From assembly GCF_000737715.1 (NCBI RefSeq), contig NZ_JPRN01000001.1, positions 1-64,000 of the forward strand: DNA of 64,000 bases. The letters are read 5' to 3'. This DNA comes from Chryseobacterium sp. JM1 (GTDB taxonomy: Bacteria > Bacteroidota > Bacteroidia > Flavobacteriales > Weeksellaceae). The position numbers and the translations under genes are program-made. Each line of letters begins with the position of its first letter. The stretch's first letter is position 1. Below are positions 1 to 7,372 of this stretch, piece by piece. The notes under the pieces are model-generated. The model was given only the letters and a program-made list of their open reading frames with translations, was not told where the DNA came from and searched no databases.

Positions 1-3000
1 AACCTGTTAAATTTGAATATGGTGTTAATATAGGAAACGATGTCTTTCAATTCGTGACCACCACTATTTGGGAAAATAATGCTACAAAATCCAATGTAAG
101 TCTGCCATCTGCCTATGCCGCCAATACATTATACAGAAATGCAATTATAGATGAAGATGGAAATAAAACCTATGAATATAAAAATGGAAAAGGGCAGACC
201 ATTTTGTTAAGAAAAATGATATCCGGTTCAGAATATGCAGATACCTATTATGTGTATAATGAATATAACCAACTGGCATTTGTTATTCCTCCAAAAGCTG
301 TCAATCAAGCCATCACCGATACCTTATTGAATGATTTATGCTATCAGTACCGCTATGACGGAAAAGGCAGACTGGTGGAAAAGAAACTTCCGGGGAAAGG
401 CTGGGAATACATGGTCTACGATAAAGCAGACCGACTGCTTCTTACCCAGGATGCAATGATGGCCTCCCAAAACAAATGGCTGATGACCAAATATGATATG
501 TTTGGAAGAGTGGCTTACACGGGAATCGTGAACAATAACAGCAGCAGCAGAAATACCTTGCAGAGTCAGATGGCAGATCTGGTTATTTACGATGCGCGAC
601 ATCCGACAGGTTTTGTAAGGAATGGAATTACCGTTTATTATACCAGTGTCTATTTAAATGCAGATACGCTTTTGTCCGTTAATTATTATGATTCGTATCC
701 TCAGGGATATGGTTTCAATCCACCTTTTCCATCCGCTATTCAGGGCGAGCCTGTTTTAACAGAAACGCCTTCCTCTGACGGAAGAAGCACAAAAGGATTA
801 CCCGTAATGGGTATGGTCAAGAATATTGAAGATGACAGCTGGACCACAAATTACACCTACTACGATACCAAAGGCCGCCCTGTGGGCAGCTATTCCATCA
901 ATCATTTGGGCGGGTATACCAAAACAGAATCCAAGCTGGATTTTGCGGGAGTTCCCCAGATGACCAATACCTACCATGTAAGAAGACCCGGAGAATCAGG
1001 CATAACGGTTAAAGAACGTTTTGTCTATGACCATCAGAACAGATTGAAAGAACATTACCATCAGGTAGATGACAAACCGGAACAGCTTCTTGCTGAAAAT
1101 ACGTATAATGAACTGTCCCAGCTTAAAAATAAAAAAGTAGGGAACAACCTGCAGAGTATTGATTATGCCTATAACATCAGAGGCTGGATGACTGATATCA
1201 ATAAAGATCAGATGTCTGTTCCTGATCTTGGAGGAAAACTGTTTTCATATAAAATCAAATACAACCAGAAAGAAGGAATTACCCAACCGGGTGGCAGTAT
1301 GTTCACTGGAAAAGAAGTAAAAGCAAAATACAACGGAAATATTGCCGAAGTAGACTGGAGATCGGTAGAATCATTAGGAGCCAATCCCTCGCTTACGCCT
1401 AAAAGATATGGCTATGCTTATGATGCATTAAACAGACTTACTGCGGGATATTATCAGAATCCACAGAATCCTTACAGCAAAGAACATACGGAGTCTTTGA
1501 CCTATGACCTGAACGGAAACATAAGCAAGCTTTACAGAACGGCCGGCATGGAGAATACGGTCACAGCTGTTATTGATGATCTTGACTATACTTACACCGC
1601 AGGAAACCAGGTTTCTAAAATTACCGACAATGGAAATTCTGCAGGCTATGAAGGAGGTGGCGGAGAGATTAAATACGATCTCAATGGAAACATGTGGAAA
1701 ATGGCTGATAAAAACATCAGCAAAATCCAGTACAACCATCTGAACCTTCCTACCCAAATAGATTATGGTGATATGGGAATAATGGGTTCTTATCAATATA
1801 TATACCGTGCAGACGGAACCAAGGTTCAGAAAATAGCCCTGCGGTCTGAATGCGGAATTATGAACTGTTATGGAGTTTCCAACATATCAGATTATCTGGA
1901 TGGTTTTCAGTATATGAGCTCTGCTACGATTAATAATGGTGGGGGCGGAGATACGGAGTTATCCCGTTCATTTGCACAGGAAACTTCAAGAGCAATGGAA
2001 ATTCAGGCTTTTTCTGTAGAAGAAAAGAAAACGGTCCCTCCAACCAAAACAAAAGATCTCAGTTTTTTTCCTACTGCAGAAGGATTTTATGATTACGCGA
2101 AAGATCAGTATATTTATCAGTACAAAGATCATTTAGGAAATGTGAGAATAAGTTTCGGCAGAAACAGCACAGGTGCTCTTGAAATCACAGATGCCAATGA
2201 TTATTATCCCTTTGGGATGAATCACCTGAAGACCGGAAATGCTTTCTTTGGGCAGAATACGTATAAAAATTATAAGTTTCAGGAACAGGAACTTCAAGAG
2301 ACTGGATTTTACAGTTTTAAGTGGAGAAATTATATGCCAGACTTGGGAAGATTTTTCAATATAGATCCTTTGGCTGAAAAATATCCTTATAACGGAACTT
2401 ATAATTTTTCTGAAAACCGTGTAATTGACGGTAGAGAACTGGAAGGTTTGGAAGTTGTTTTAGTTAAAGATACTGAACATAATAAACCTATTATCAAAAC
2501 TGCTAATAATGGACAATATGCCGATAATGCTAATACAAAAACGATTCACGTTTTCGCCCATGGTAATCCATCAGCTTTTTACAATGAGACAATGAAAGGA
2601 GAAACAACAATCAATGATGGTAAGGATTTGAATAATGTTTTGAATCAAGGAAGTAAATTATGGAGTAGTTCTGAAAGTAAAGATGGTTTTACAGTTGTTT
2701 TACACGCTTGCAGAACTGGAAGAACAACGATTGATAAAAACGGAAATGTTAAAGAATCTGTTGCTGAAACAATTTCAGGATCTAAAGAAATGAAAGGTGT
2801 TACTGTTATTGCTCCTGACGAAAGAGATGGTTTCACCAATAACGGAAAAGAAATTGGTCCACAATCAACAAACAGCACAGATAAGAATGGTGAATATTTA
2901 CCAGGAACTCCTAAAAGTGAACAAGGAAGACAGACTGGTCAATTTGGAAATTGGAACAGTTTTCAAAATGGACAAAGGACAGATCAGCAACCAGGAAATA

Positions 3001-3053
3001 CAAAACCAAGTGGACAAGATCAACGAAGTTTTTTAGAAAGATTATTTAATTAG
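1..3053 (+). CDS. RHS repeat polymorphic toxin, 5' end outside window
   Basis: The frame is open to base 1, so the GTG at 54 is not the start and the N-terminus lies left of the window. The visible protein is a YD/RHS-repeat shell (many YDxxNR and YDLNGN units) to about base 2100, then the RHS core with DHLGNVR, YYPFGMNH and GRFFNIDPLAEKYP. After the core it switches to a unique C-terminal toxin region of about 220 residues. In that region a hydrophobic strand ending in HG (His codon 2559-2561) and another ending in HAC (Cys codon 2709-2711) give the His-Cys pattern of clan CD (caspase-like) cysteine peptidases. The tail is low-complexity, rich in Gln, Gly and Asn. RHS shells typically encapsulate and deliver such toxins to neighbouring cells. 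The delivery system is not visible here. The RHS call is firm; the peptidase reading is inference from two short motifs. Confidence 0.9.
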   Translation, partial: PVKFEYGVNIGNDVFQFVTTTIWENNATKSNVSLPSAYAANTLYRNAIIDEDGNKTYEYKNGKGQTILLRKMISGSEYADTYYVYNEYNQLAFVIPPKAVNQAITDTLLNDLCYQYRYDGKGRLVEKKLPGKGWEYMVYDKADRLLLTQDAMMASQNKWLMTKYDMFGRVAYTGIVNNNSSSRNTLQSQMADLVIYDARHPTGFVRNGITVYYTSVYLNADTLLSVNYYDSYPQGYGFNPPFPSAIQGEPVLTETPSSDGRSTKGLPVMGMVKNIEDDSWTTNYTYYDTKGRPVGSYSINHLGGYTKTESKLDFAGVPQMTNTYHVRRPGESGITVKERFVYDHQNRLKEHYHQVDDKPEQLLAENTYNELSQLKNKKVGNNLQSIDYAYNIRGWMTDINKDQMSVPDLGGKLFSYKIKYNQKEGITQPGGSMFTGKEVKAKYNGNIAEVDWRSVESLGANPSLTPKRYGYAYDALNRLTAGYYQNPQNPYSKEHTESLTYDLNGNISKLYRTAGMENTVTAVIDDLDYTYTAGNQVSKITDNGNSAGYEGGGGEIKYDLNGNMWKMADKNISKIQYNHLNLPTQIDYGDMGIMGSYQYIYRADGTKVQKIALRSECGIMNCYGVSNISDYLDGFQYMSSATINNGGGGDTELSRSFAQETSRAMEIQAFSVEEKKTVPPTKTKDLSFFPTAEGFYDYAKDQYIYQYKDHLGNVRISFGRNSTGALEITDANDYYPFGMNHLKTGNAFFGQNTYKNYKFQEQELQETGFYSFKWRNYMPDLGRFFNIDPLAEKYPYNGTYNFSENRVIDGRELEGLEVVLVKDTEHNKPIIKTANNGQYADNANTKTIHVFAHGNPSAFYNETMKGETTINDGKDLNNVLNQGSKLWSSSESKDGFTVVLHACRTGRTTIDKNGNVKESVAETISGSKEMKGVTVIAPDERDGFTNNGKEIGPQSTNSTDKNGEYLPGTPKSEQGRQTGQFGNWNSFQNGQRTDQQPGNTKPSGQDQRSFLERLFN
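2109..2386 (+). repeat. RHS core repeat, copy A (in the full-length gene)
   Basis: Bases 2109-2276 are identical, as far as I can read, to 5139-5306 (168 bp). Bases 2113-2386 match 3659-3932 with scattered substitutions. The repeat codes the end of the RHS shell, just before the variable toxin domain, so crossover here swaps toxins without breaking the frame. Confidence 0.9.
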
Positions 3054-3060
3054 CCAACTT

Positions 3061-3519
3061 ATGAAAATTATTGCAACTTTAATATTAACCGTTTTATTTA
3101 TTTCTTGTCATAAAAAGGAAACATTTGATAAACCAAAGGATACGGATACTATAGTTACCATGAATCAAATCACTACAAATTATGATACTCTTATTAAAAG
3201 AGTTAAGTGTAAAGGTGACATAGATGCCTATGATGAAATGTTTTTTAGTTTCATGGACTCTAATGAAGCCGAGAGGACAGATAGTTTGATGATATATTCC
3301 AAAATAATGGCTGAAAAATATCATAATAAAAAGGCATACTTAGATTATTTCGTAGCGTTGTGTGAAAAATATAATGTCCATGTTGATTACAGTAATTACT
3401 CAACAATTAATTTATCAAAAATGGAATCTTTTTCAAAAAAACAAGCAGAAGACTGGTTAAAGAAAATGTTAGAAAAAAAAGTAATTACACAAGAACAATA
3501 TAATTCTGTACAAAGATAA
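3061..3519 (+). CDS. Putative lipoprotein immunity protein for the first RHS tip
   Basis: A 152-residue protein starting 7 bp after the toxin stop. It begins with a lipoprotein signal (hydrophobic run then LFISC, lipobox Cys about residue 16), so the mature protein is probably membrane-anchored and faces the periplasm or surface. The rest is charged and mostly helical, with no family I recognise. Position directly behind the variable toxin end is the standard place for a cognate immunity gene, and that context is the main basis for the call. If it is the immunity protein, its location implies that the toxin acts outside the cytoplasm. Confidence 0.7.
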   Translation: MKIIATLILTVLFISCHKKETFDKPKDTDTIVTMNQITTNYDTLIKRVKCKGDIDAYDEMFFSFMDSNEAERTDSLMIYSKIMAEKYHNKKAYLDYFVALCEKYNVHVDYSNYSTINLSKMESFSKKQAEDWLKKMLEKKVITQEQYNSVQR

Positions 3520-3522
3520 ACC

Positions 3523-3630
3523 AAAAGAGGCTGTCTCAAAAGCACCTTCTCTCTCGGACTCCTGAGTGACAACTTTTGTCATTTAAGGAATTCTCAGAGC
3601 GTTGGTTTACCTTTTGGTGCAGCCTCTTTT
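3523..3630 (+). terminator. Long hairpin after the first immunity gene
   Basis: AAAAGAGGCTG at the left end pairs with CAGCCTCTTTT at 3620-3630, and smaller pairings lie inside (for example GACAA/TTGTC). It starts 4 bp after the immunity stop and ends in a short T run, so it is a plausible terminator. It also marks the junction with the displaced RHS tip. Confidence 0.55.
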
Positions 3631-3658
3631 ATCATTTCATTCACAGAAAATCGTTATG

Positions 3659-3932
3659 TTTATCAGTACAAAGATCATTTAGGAAATGTGAGAATAAGTT
3701 TCGGCAGAAACAGTGCAGGTGCTCTTGAAATCACAGATGCCAATGATTACTATCCTTTTGGGATGAATCACCTGAAAACAGGAAATGCTTTCTTTGGACA
3801 GAATACGTATAAAAATTATAAGTTTCAGGAACAGGAACTTCAAGAGACTGGATTTTATAGTTTTAAATGGAGAAATTACATGCCGGATGTGGGAAGGTTT
3901 TTTAACATAGATCCGCTTGCGGAAAAGTATCC
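3659..3932 (+). repeat. RHS core repeat, copy B (displaced tip)
   Basis: Homologous to 2113-2386 over the whole 274 bp with a modest number of mostly silent substitutions. It is the longest of the three shared blocks because tips 1 and 2 both use the KFQEQELQETGFYSF version of the core end. Confidence 0.88.
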
Positions 3933-4614
3933 TACATGGGGACCATATGTCTTCAGTGGTAATAGAGTAATTGATGCTAGAGAATTAGAAGGTTTAGAAC
4001 CTTACTTACTTTATGGCTCTTCAGATGAAGCTGCTGAGAATTTTGCCCAGCAATATAACGGAGTTTCTATTGTTAATTCAATTGAATTAAAAACAACTCT
4101 TTATTCTCAACAAAAAGAAGGAAAAAATTTTTATTCTTACGTCACTCCAGTTGGCTTTCTAGAATTAGATGAAAAAGGAAACCCTAAACCTGGGACTAGT
4201 GTAAATGCTTCTATAGATATCCCTGAGGGGACAAAAAAAGAAGGTGACGCTCATACACATGGAGCTGATTTAATAAACAGAGTTAAAAATTATACGGAAA
4301 ATGACAATGTTTTTAATGATTTTGATAAAAATGTAGCTAGAGGAAATGGAGATTGGTCTAAAAGATCGACTCAGTATGTAGTAACTCCAAATGGTTTATT
4401 ATTAGTATATGATCCTAACCTTAATGCTCCTTCAAATAGGAAAGGGAATGTGTTGAAAACTAGTAAACCAATACCTAGTGATCCTTTAAGTCCAACAAGA
4501 AAAAACAAAATATCACCTGAGGTTCAGCCTGTAGTTCCTCCTGTGGTTATTGATAGTAATGGAGAGTCTGCGCAGCTAAATTATAAGTTCAAAGAAGAAA
4601 AAAAACGACAATGA
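3688..4614 (+). CDS. Displaced RHS tip with DUF4329/JAMM-like toxin domain
   Basis: The possible GTG start at 3688 lies inside the RHS core. Homology to the full-length gene begins upstream at 3659, so this is a promoterless tip cassette rather than an independent gene. After about 90 residues of RHS core comes a unique domain with E-L-K-T-T-L-Y, then DAHTHG (HxH codons 4252-4260), then FNDFD about 17 residues later. This order resembles DUF4329/JAB-MPN metallopeptidase domains found at RHS C-termini, although the usual Ser before the final Asp is not obvious. The C-terminal 60 residues are Pro-rich and charged. The stop overlaps the next ATG (ATGA), tying it to its immunity gene. It probably works only when recombined onto the complete RHS gene. 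Confidence 0.75.
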   Translation: MRISFGRNSAGALEITDANDYYPFGMNHLKTGNAFFGQNTYKNYKFQEQELQETGFYSFKWRNYMPDVGRFFNIDPLAEKYPTWGPYVFSGNRVIDARELEGLEPYLLYGSSDEAAENFAQQYNGVSIVNSIELKTTLYSQQKEGKNFYSYVTPVGFLELDEKGNPKPGTSVNASIDIPEGTKKEGDAHTHGADLINRVKNYTENDNVFNDFDKNVARGNGDWSKRSTQYVVTPNGLLLVYDPNLNAPSNRKGNVLKTSKPIPSDPLSPTRKNKISPEVQPVVPPVVIDSNGESAQLNYKFKEEKKRQ

Positions 4615-5030
4615 AAAAAATAATATTATGTTTAATTTTTGCACAAAATATAATTTGCTTTGGGCAGAATACTTTAAATACAAACTTGCTAACAAAGCAA
4701 TCAATGATATCTTTAATAGCAAATGCCGAAAATTATATAGAAAAAAAAGTTATTTTAAAAGGATTTTTAAATATTCAAAAAGATGATATGGCTATTTACT
4801 TATCAAAAGATGATTTTATTAATTTCAATACAAATAACGCAATTTATTTATTTTTATCAATAGATGATATGAATAAACTTAATATCACTAAAATGAGCCG
4901 AAAATATGTTTCAATAATGGGAACTTTTTACATTCCAAAAAATAAAGATATACAAATGGGAGATAATTATATAGGAGCATTAAAAAACATAGAGTACGTT
5001 GAGTTAATTGAACAAAGAAGAGGAAAATAA
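4611..5030 (+). CDS. Putative exported immunity protein for tip 2
   Basis: A 139-residue protein overlapping the tip-2 stop by 4 bp. It starts with a typical signal peptide (MKKIILCLIFAQNIICFG then QN). The mature part has alternating beta strands (KKVILKGFLN, YVSIMGTFYI, IEYVEL) suggestive of a small OB-like barrel. That fold guess is weak. Translational coupling to the toxin tip supports an immunity role. The coding sequence is markedly AT-rich, as is common for cargo of RHS loci. Export to the periplasm points to a toxin that acts there or at the envelope. Confidence 0.65.
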   Translation: MKKIILCLIFAQNIICFGQNTLNTNLLTKQSMISLIANAENYIEKKVILKGFLNIQKDDMAIYLSKDDFINFNTNNAIYLFLSIDDMNKLNITKMSRKYVSIMGTFYIPKNKDIQMGDNYIGALKNIEYVELIEQRRGK

Positions 5031-5054
5031 AACGATACTATTTTACCCCTGCTG

Positions 5055-6110
5055 GTGCGAGCGTCTCGCTCGTGCCCCAAACAAAACGACAAAACCACTG
5101 TAAAAAAGCAGTGGTTTTTATTATTTCCTCCAAACTGTTATATTTATCAGTACAAAGATCATTTAGGAAATGTGAGAATAAGTTTCGGCAGAAACAGCAC
5201 AGGTGCTCTTGAAATCACAGATGCCAATGATTATTATCCCTTTGGGATGAATCACCTGAAGACCGGAAATGCTTTCTTTGGGCAGAATACGTATAAAAAT
5301 TATAAGTATAACGGGAAGGAACTGCAGGAGAATGGGATGTATGATTATGGGGCGAGATTTTATATGGCGGATATTGGGAGATGGAGAGTGGTGGATCCGC
5401 TGGCGGAAACTTCACGTCGTTGGAGTACTTATACCTATGCCTACAATAACCCAATTAGATTTATTGACCCTGATGGAATGCAAAATAAAGATATTACTAT
5501 TCCAAGCGGAACTGATCAAAAAGGCATTGATGCTATAATGGCAAATCTTCAAAAGTTGACAAGAGATAAATTAACAACTGTTAAAGGTATTAATGGAAAA
5601 ACACATGTTTTTATAGAGAAGTTTGAAAAAAATGGAAAGTATGAAAATGGGACCCAATTAATAAGAGATTTAATAACTGATGAAAAAAATGTTAACATAA
5701 GAATTGGTGAAAGTAATTTTGCTAAAGCTGATAACAAGGAAACAGCATCAAATGGCGTTGGAACAGATTCAGATATAACATTTAATCCTACAGGAAAACA
5801 AGATGTAAGAGTTTCTGGTGAGGATGGGAAAACGATGTACGAAACATCCCCAAACTTTATTATACTAGGACATGAATTAATACACGCTAAAGATCATGTT
5901 AGTGGTACACTTAATAAAACGGATGGTGAGCATAGTTATTTAGATTTGAAAGGAATAAGATTAATTGAAACACATTCCAAGGCTGAATTTAGAGCATCTG
6001 GCTTTCCTGGATTTATAGGTAAAGATGGGTTTTCAGAAAATAAAATAAGAAAAGAACATGGACTAAAATTAAGAGCATCATATGAAAGTTTTAGAGGTCG
6101 AACTAGGTAA
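5055..6110 (+). CDS. Displaced RHS tip with M91/HExxH metallopeptidase domain
   Basis: The open frame can begin at GTG 5055, but that codon sits by a palindrome and a terminator hairpin (5091-5120) follows inside the frame. RHS homology starts only at 5139. I therefore read it as an untranslated tip cassette that needs recombination. The core end is the KYNGKELQENGMYDYGARF version, followed by FIDPDGM. The unique domain of about 220 residues contains HELIH (codons 5871-5885) preceded by a hydrophobic strand and followed by AKDHVSG. This matches the zincin HExxH pattern of M91/NleD-like effector peptidases known as polymorphic-toxin tips. The last 29 bases overlap the start of the next gene. 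Confidence 0.75.
   Translation: MRASRSCPKQNDKTTVKKQWFLLFPPNCYIYQYKDHLGNVRISFGRNSTGALEITDANDYYPFGMNHLKTGNAFFGQNTYKNYKYNGKELQENGMYDYGARFYMADIGRWRVVDPLAETSRRWSTYTYAYNNPIRFIDPDGMQNKDITIPSGTDQKGIDAIMANLQKLTRDKLTTVKGINGKTHVFIEKFEKNGKYENGTQLIRDLITDEKNVNIRIGESNFAKADNKETASNGVGTDSDITFNPTGKQDVRVSGEDGKTMYETSPNFIILGHELIHAKDHVSGTLNKTDGEHSYLDLKGIRLIETHSKAEFRASGFPGFIGKDGFSENKIRKEHGLKLRASYESFRGRTR
5058..5072. repeat. Short palindrome CGAGCG-TCT-CGCTCG, copy 1
   Basis: A GC-rich stem of 6 bp with a TCT loop, inside a conserved spacer (CCCCTG..GG.GCGAGCGTCTCGCTCGTG). It recurs at 6756-6770. Both copies are followed about 20 bp later by the same ACCACTG/CAGTGGT terminator. Confidence 0.75.
5091..5120 (+). terminator. 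Rho-independent terminator after immunity gene 2
   Basis: AAAACCACTG, an 8-nt loop, then CAGTGGTTTTTATT. It is nearly identical to the terminator at 6787-6816. Confidence 0.8.
5139..5306 (+). repeat. RHS core repeat, copy C (displaced tip)
   Basis: A 168-bp block identical to 2109-2276 by eye. Sequence diverges abruptly at the codon after YKNYK, where two core-end versions meet. Perfect identity at silent sites suggests recent duplication or gene conversion. Confidence 0.9.
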
Positions 6111-6651
6111 AAGCATAATAATATTGTTTATGATTTTATTTTCATGTAAGGAAAATAAAGTAATTCAAGAAAGAGATAGAAATGATAAACTTTCAGTTGA
6201 AGTTTTATCAATTGAGAAGAAAAAAGGATTATCTAATATTTCAATTCTTGTAGATAATTATAATAATGATAAATATGTAATGCTATTTAAATATCATGGA
6301 TTTGAAGGAAAAGAAACTTATCCGGAAGTGATTGAAAGTGCAAAAGAAACTATTATTGACTATAATTTTTTCCTTAAAAATCATATTCAAGATTCTATTA
6401 GTGATCCTTCTATACAAAATACTAATGAGTCATTTACTCTTTTTATAATACCTAAAGGTAAAACTAAGATTACACTAAAGGATATCCCTATATCAAATAC
6501 AATGAATAAAAAATATTTATATCTATATTTTAGTAAAATGAAAGAAGAAACCTTTAAGGCATTACCAAAAAAGACAAGTGAATATGATATAATTGCAGAC
6601 GAAAAAGGATTTAGAAATTATAAATTTTCAAAAGAAATAATTGTTTTTTGA
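6082..6651 (+). CDS. Putative lipoprotein immunity protein for tip 3
   Basis: A 189-residue protein whose ATG overlaps the tip-3 frame by 29 bases. Residues 9-22 form a hydrophobic signal ending FSC, a lipobox, so it is probably a lipoprotein. The mature part has mixed beta strands (ISILVDNYNN, SFTLFIIPKG) and many Lys residues. It belongs to no family I recognise. It is the third exported immunity candidate in the locus. The start at 6082 is long for a lipoprotein; no better ATG precedes the signal. Confidence 0.65.
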   Translation: MKVLEVELGKSIIILFMILFSCKENKVIQERDRNDKLSVEVLSIEKKKGLSNISILVDNYNNDKYVMLFKYHGFEGKETYPEVIESAKETIIDYNFFLKNHIQDSISDPSIQNTNESFTLFIIPKGKTKITLKDIPISNTMNKKYLYLYFSKMKEETFKALPKKTSEYDIIADEKGFRNYKFSKEIIVF

Positions 6652-6662
6652 TAGGAAAAAAT

Positions 6663-6697
6663 AGAAGAGGTTGTCCTAAAAGTTTGGGCAACCTCTA
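6663..6697 (+). terminator. Hairpin after immunity gene 3
   Basis: AGAGGTTGTCC and GGGCAACCTCT form a stem with a short loop 12 bp past the stop. The sequence resembles the hairpin after immunity gene 1 (GAGGCTGTCTC...), so both gene pairs are closed by related elements. Confidence 0.65.
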
Positions 6698-6755
6698 ATT
6701 TTGTCGTTTTTGTTCGTATCCTCCTCGGCTGTCGCTAGCATCTCCCCTGTTGGCG

Positions 6756-6770
6756 CGAGCGTCTCGCTCG
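6756..6770. repeat. Short palindrome CGAGCG-TCT-CGCTCG, copy 2
   Basis: Same stem and loop as at 5058-5072, in the same context ahead of a terminator. Confidence 0.75.
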
Positions 6771-6786
6771 TGTCCCCAACAAAACA

Positions 6787-6816
6787 AAACCACTGTAAAA
6801 TTGCAGTGGTTTTTAT
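6787..6816 (+). terminator. Rho-independent terminator, copy of the one at 5091
   Basis: ACCACTG, loop, CAGTGGTTTTTATTATT. The duplication of spacer and terminator shows that cassettes were duplicated together with their 3' flanks. Confidence 0.75.
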
Positions 6817-6974
6817 TATTTCATTTAACTGTTATATTTATCATCAGTAAATGGTGTATTGCAGAATCGGAATGTGAAAGAAAATGTTCTATGTATAAGT
6901 GATACTATTTCATAACCAACATAAATTAAAAAAAACGTAATTAGGATCATAATTTGATCTTTTTAGTTTATTTT

Positions 6975-7135
6975 TTGAACCTAAAAGAGTCTTCCGTTAC
7001 TCTTTTTATATCTTCGGTGATTCTTTGAGAATGCATTTTGAATCTAAAATAGTCTTTCGTCACCCTTTTCGTGTCTCGGGCAGGCCTCTGTGGTTATATT
7101 TTAAGTCAAAAAGAGTTTCCGGACATTCCTTTTCA
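6975..7135. repeat. Three diverged direct repeats at 63-bp spacing
   Basis: Units begin at 6975 (TTGAACCTAAAAGAGTCTTC), 7038 (TTGAATCTAAAATAGTCTTT) and 7101 (TTAAGTCAAAAAGAGTTTCC). Each continues into a CCTTTTC/CTCTTTT-like end. No ORF runs through them. Confidence 0.6.
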
Positions 7136-7315
7136 ATGGGGTTTATACCTTTTGACGGTTCACAACAGAACAAAGACGAGACGTTTTAGAATATTCCTTT
7201 TCTTATAAAGCAAAATAGGTAATTAATCAAAAAAAATTGTCAGTTGAAAAGGATAAAATACTGTTATTATAATGGTTTTGTTATTTTAATTGGTGATTAT
7301 AAGTTGTTTGTTTTA

Positions 7316-7343
7316 TTGTTTTGGTAAAAAAAACTTATATTTA
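7316..7343 (+). promoter_or_regulatory. Possible promoter of the M43 protease gene
   Basis: TTG at 7316-7318 and TATATTTA at 7336-7343 (one mismatch to TAnnTTTG), with 17 bp between them and 29 bp from the -7 box to the ATG. Confidence 0.4.
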
Positions 7344-7372
7344 CGCCGAATTAATCAAAAAATTAGTGAAAA

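Larger units (their letters stand above)
6652..7372. other. Intergenic scar at the end of the RHS cassette array
   Basis: No gene is visible. In order it holds the hairpin at 6663, the palindrome at 6756, a terminator at 6787, then a TGTTATATTTATCA stretch at about 6831. That stretch matches the first bases in front of copy C and then stops matching. It looks like the stump of a lost further tip. Three diverged 63-bp repeats follow, then the promoter region of the M43 protease gene. Confidence 0.6.

Noticed and set aside
2797..3036. 79-residue ORF inside the RHS toxin end
   Set aside because: Frame-shifted shadow of the RHS gene; no start signal and no family.
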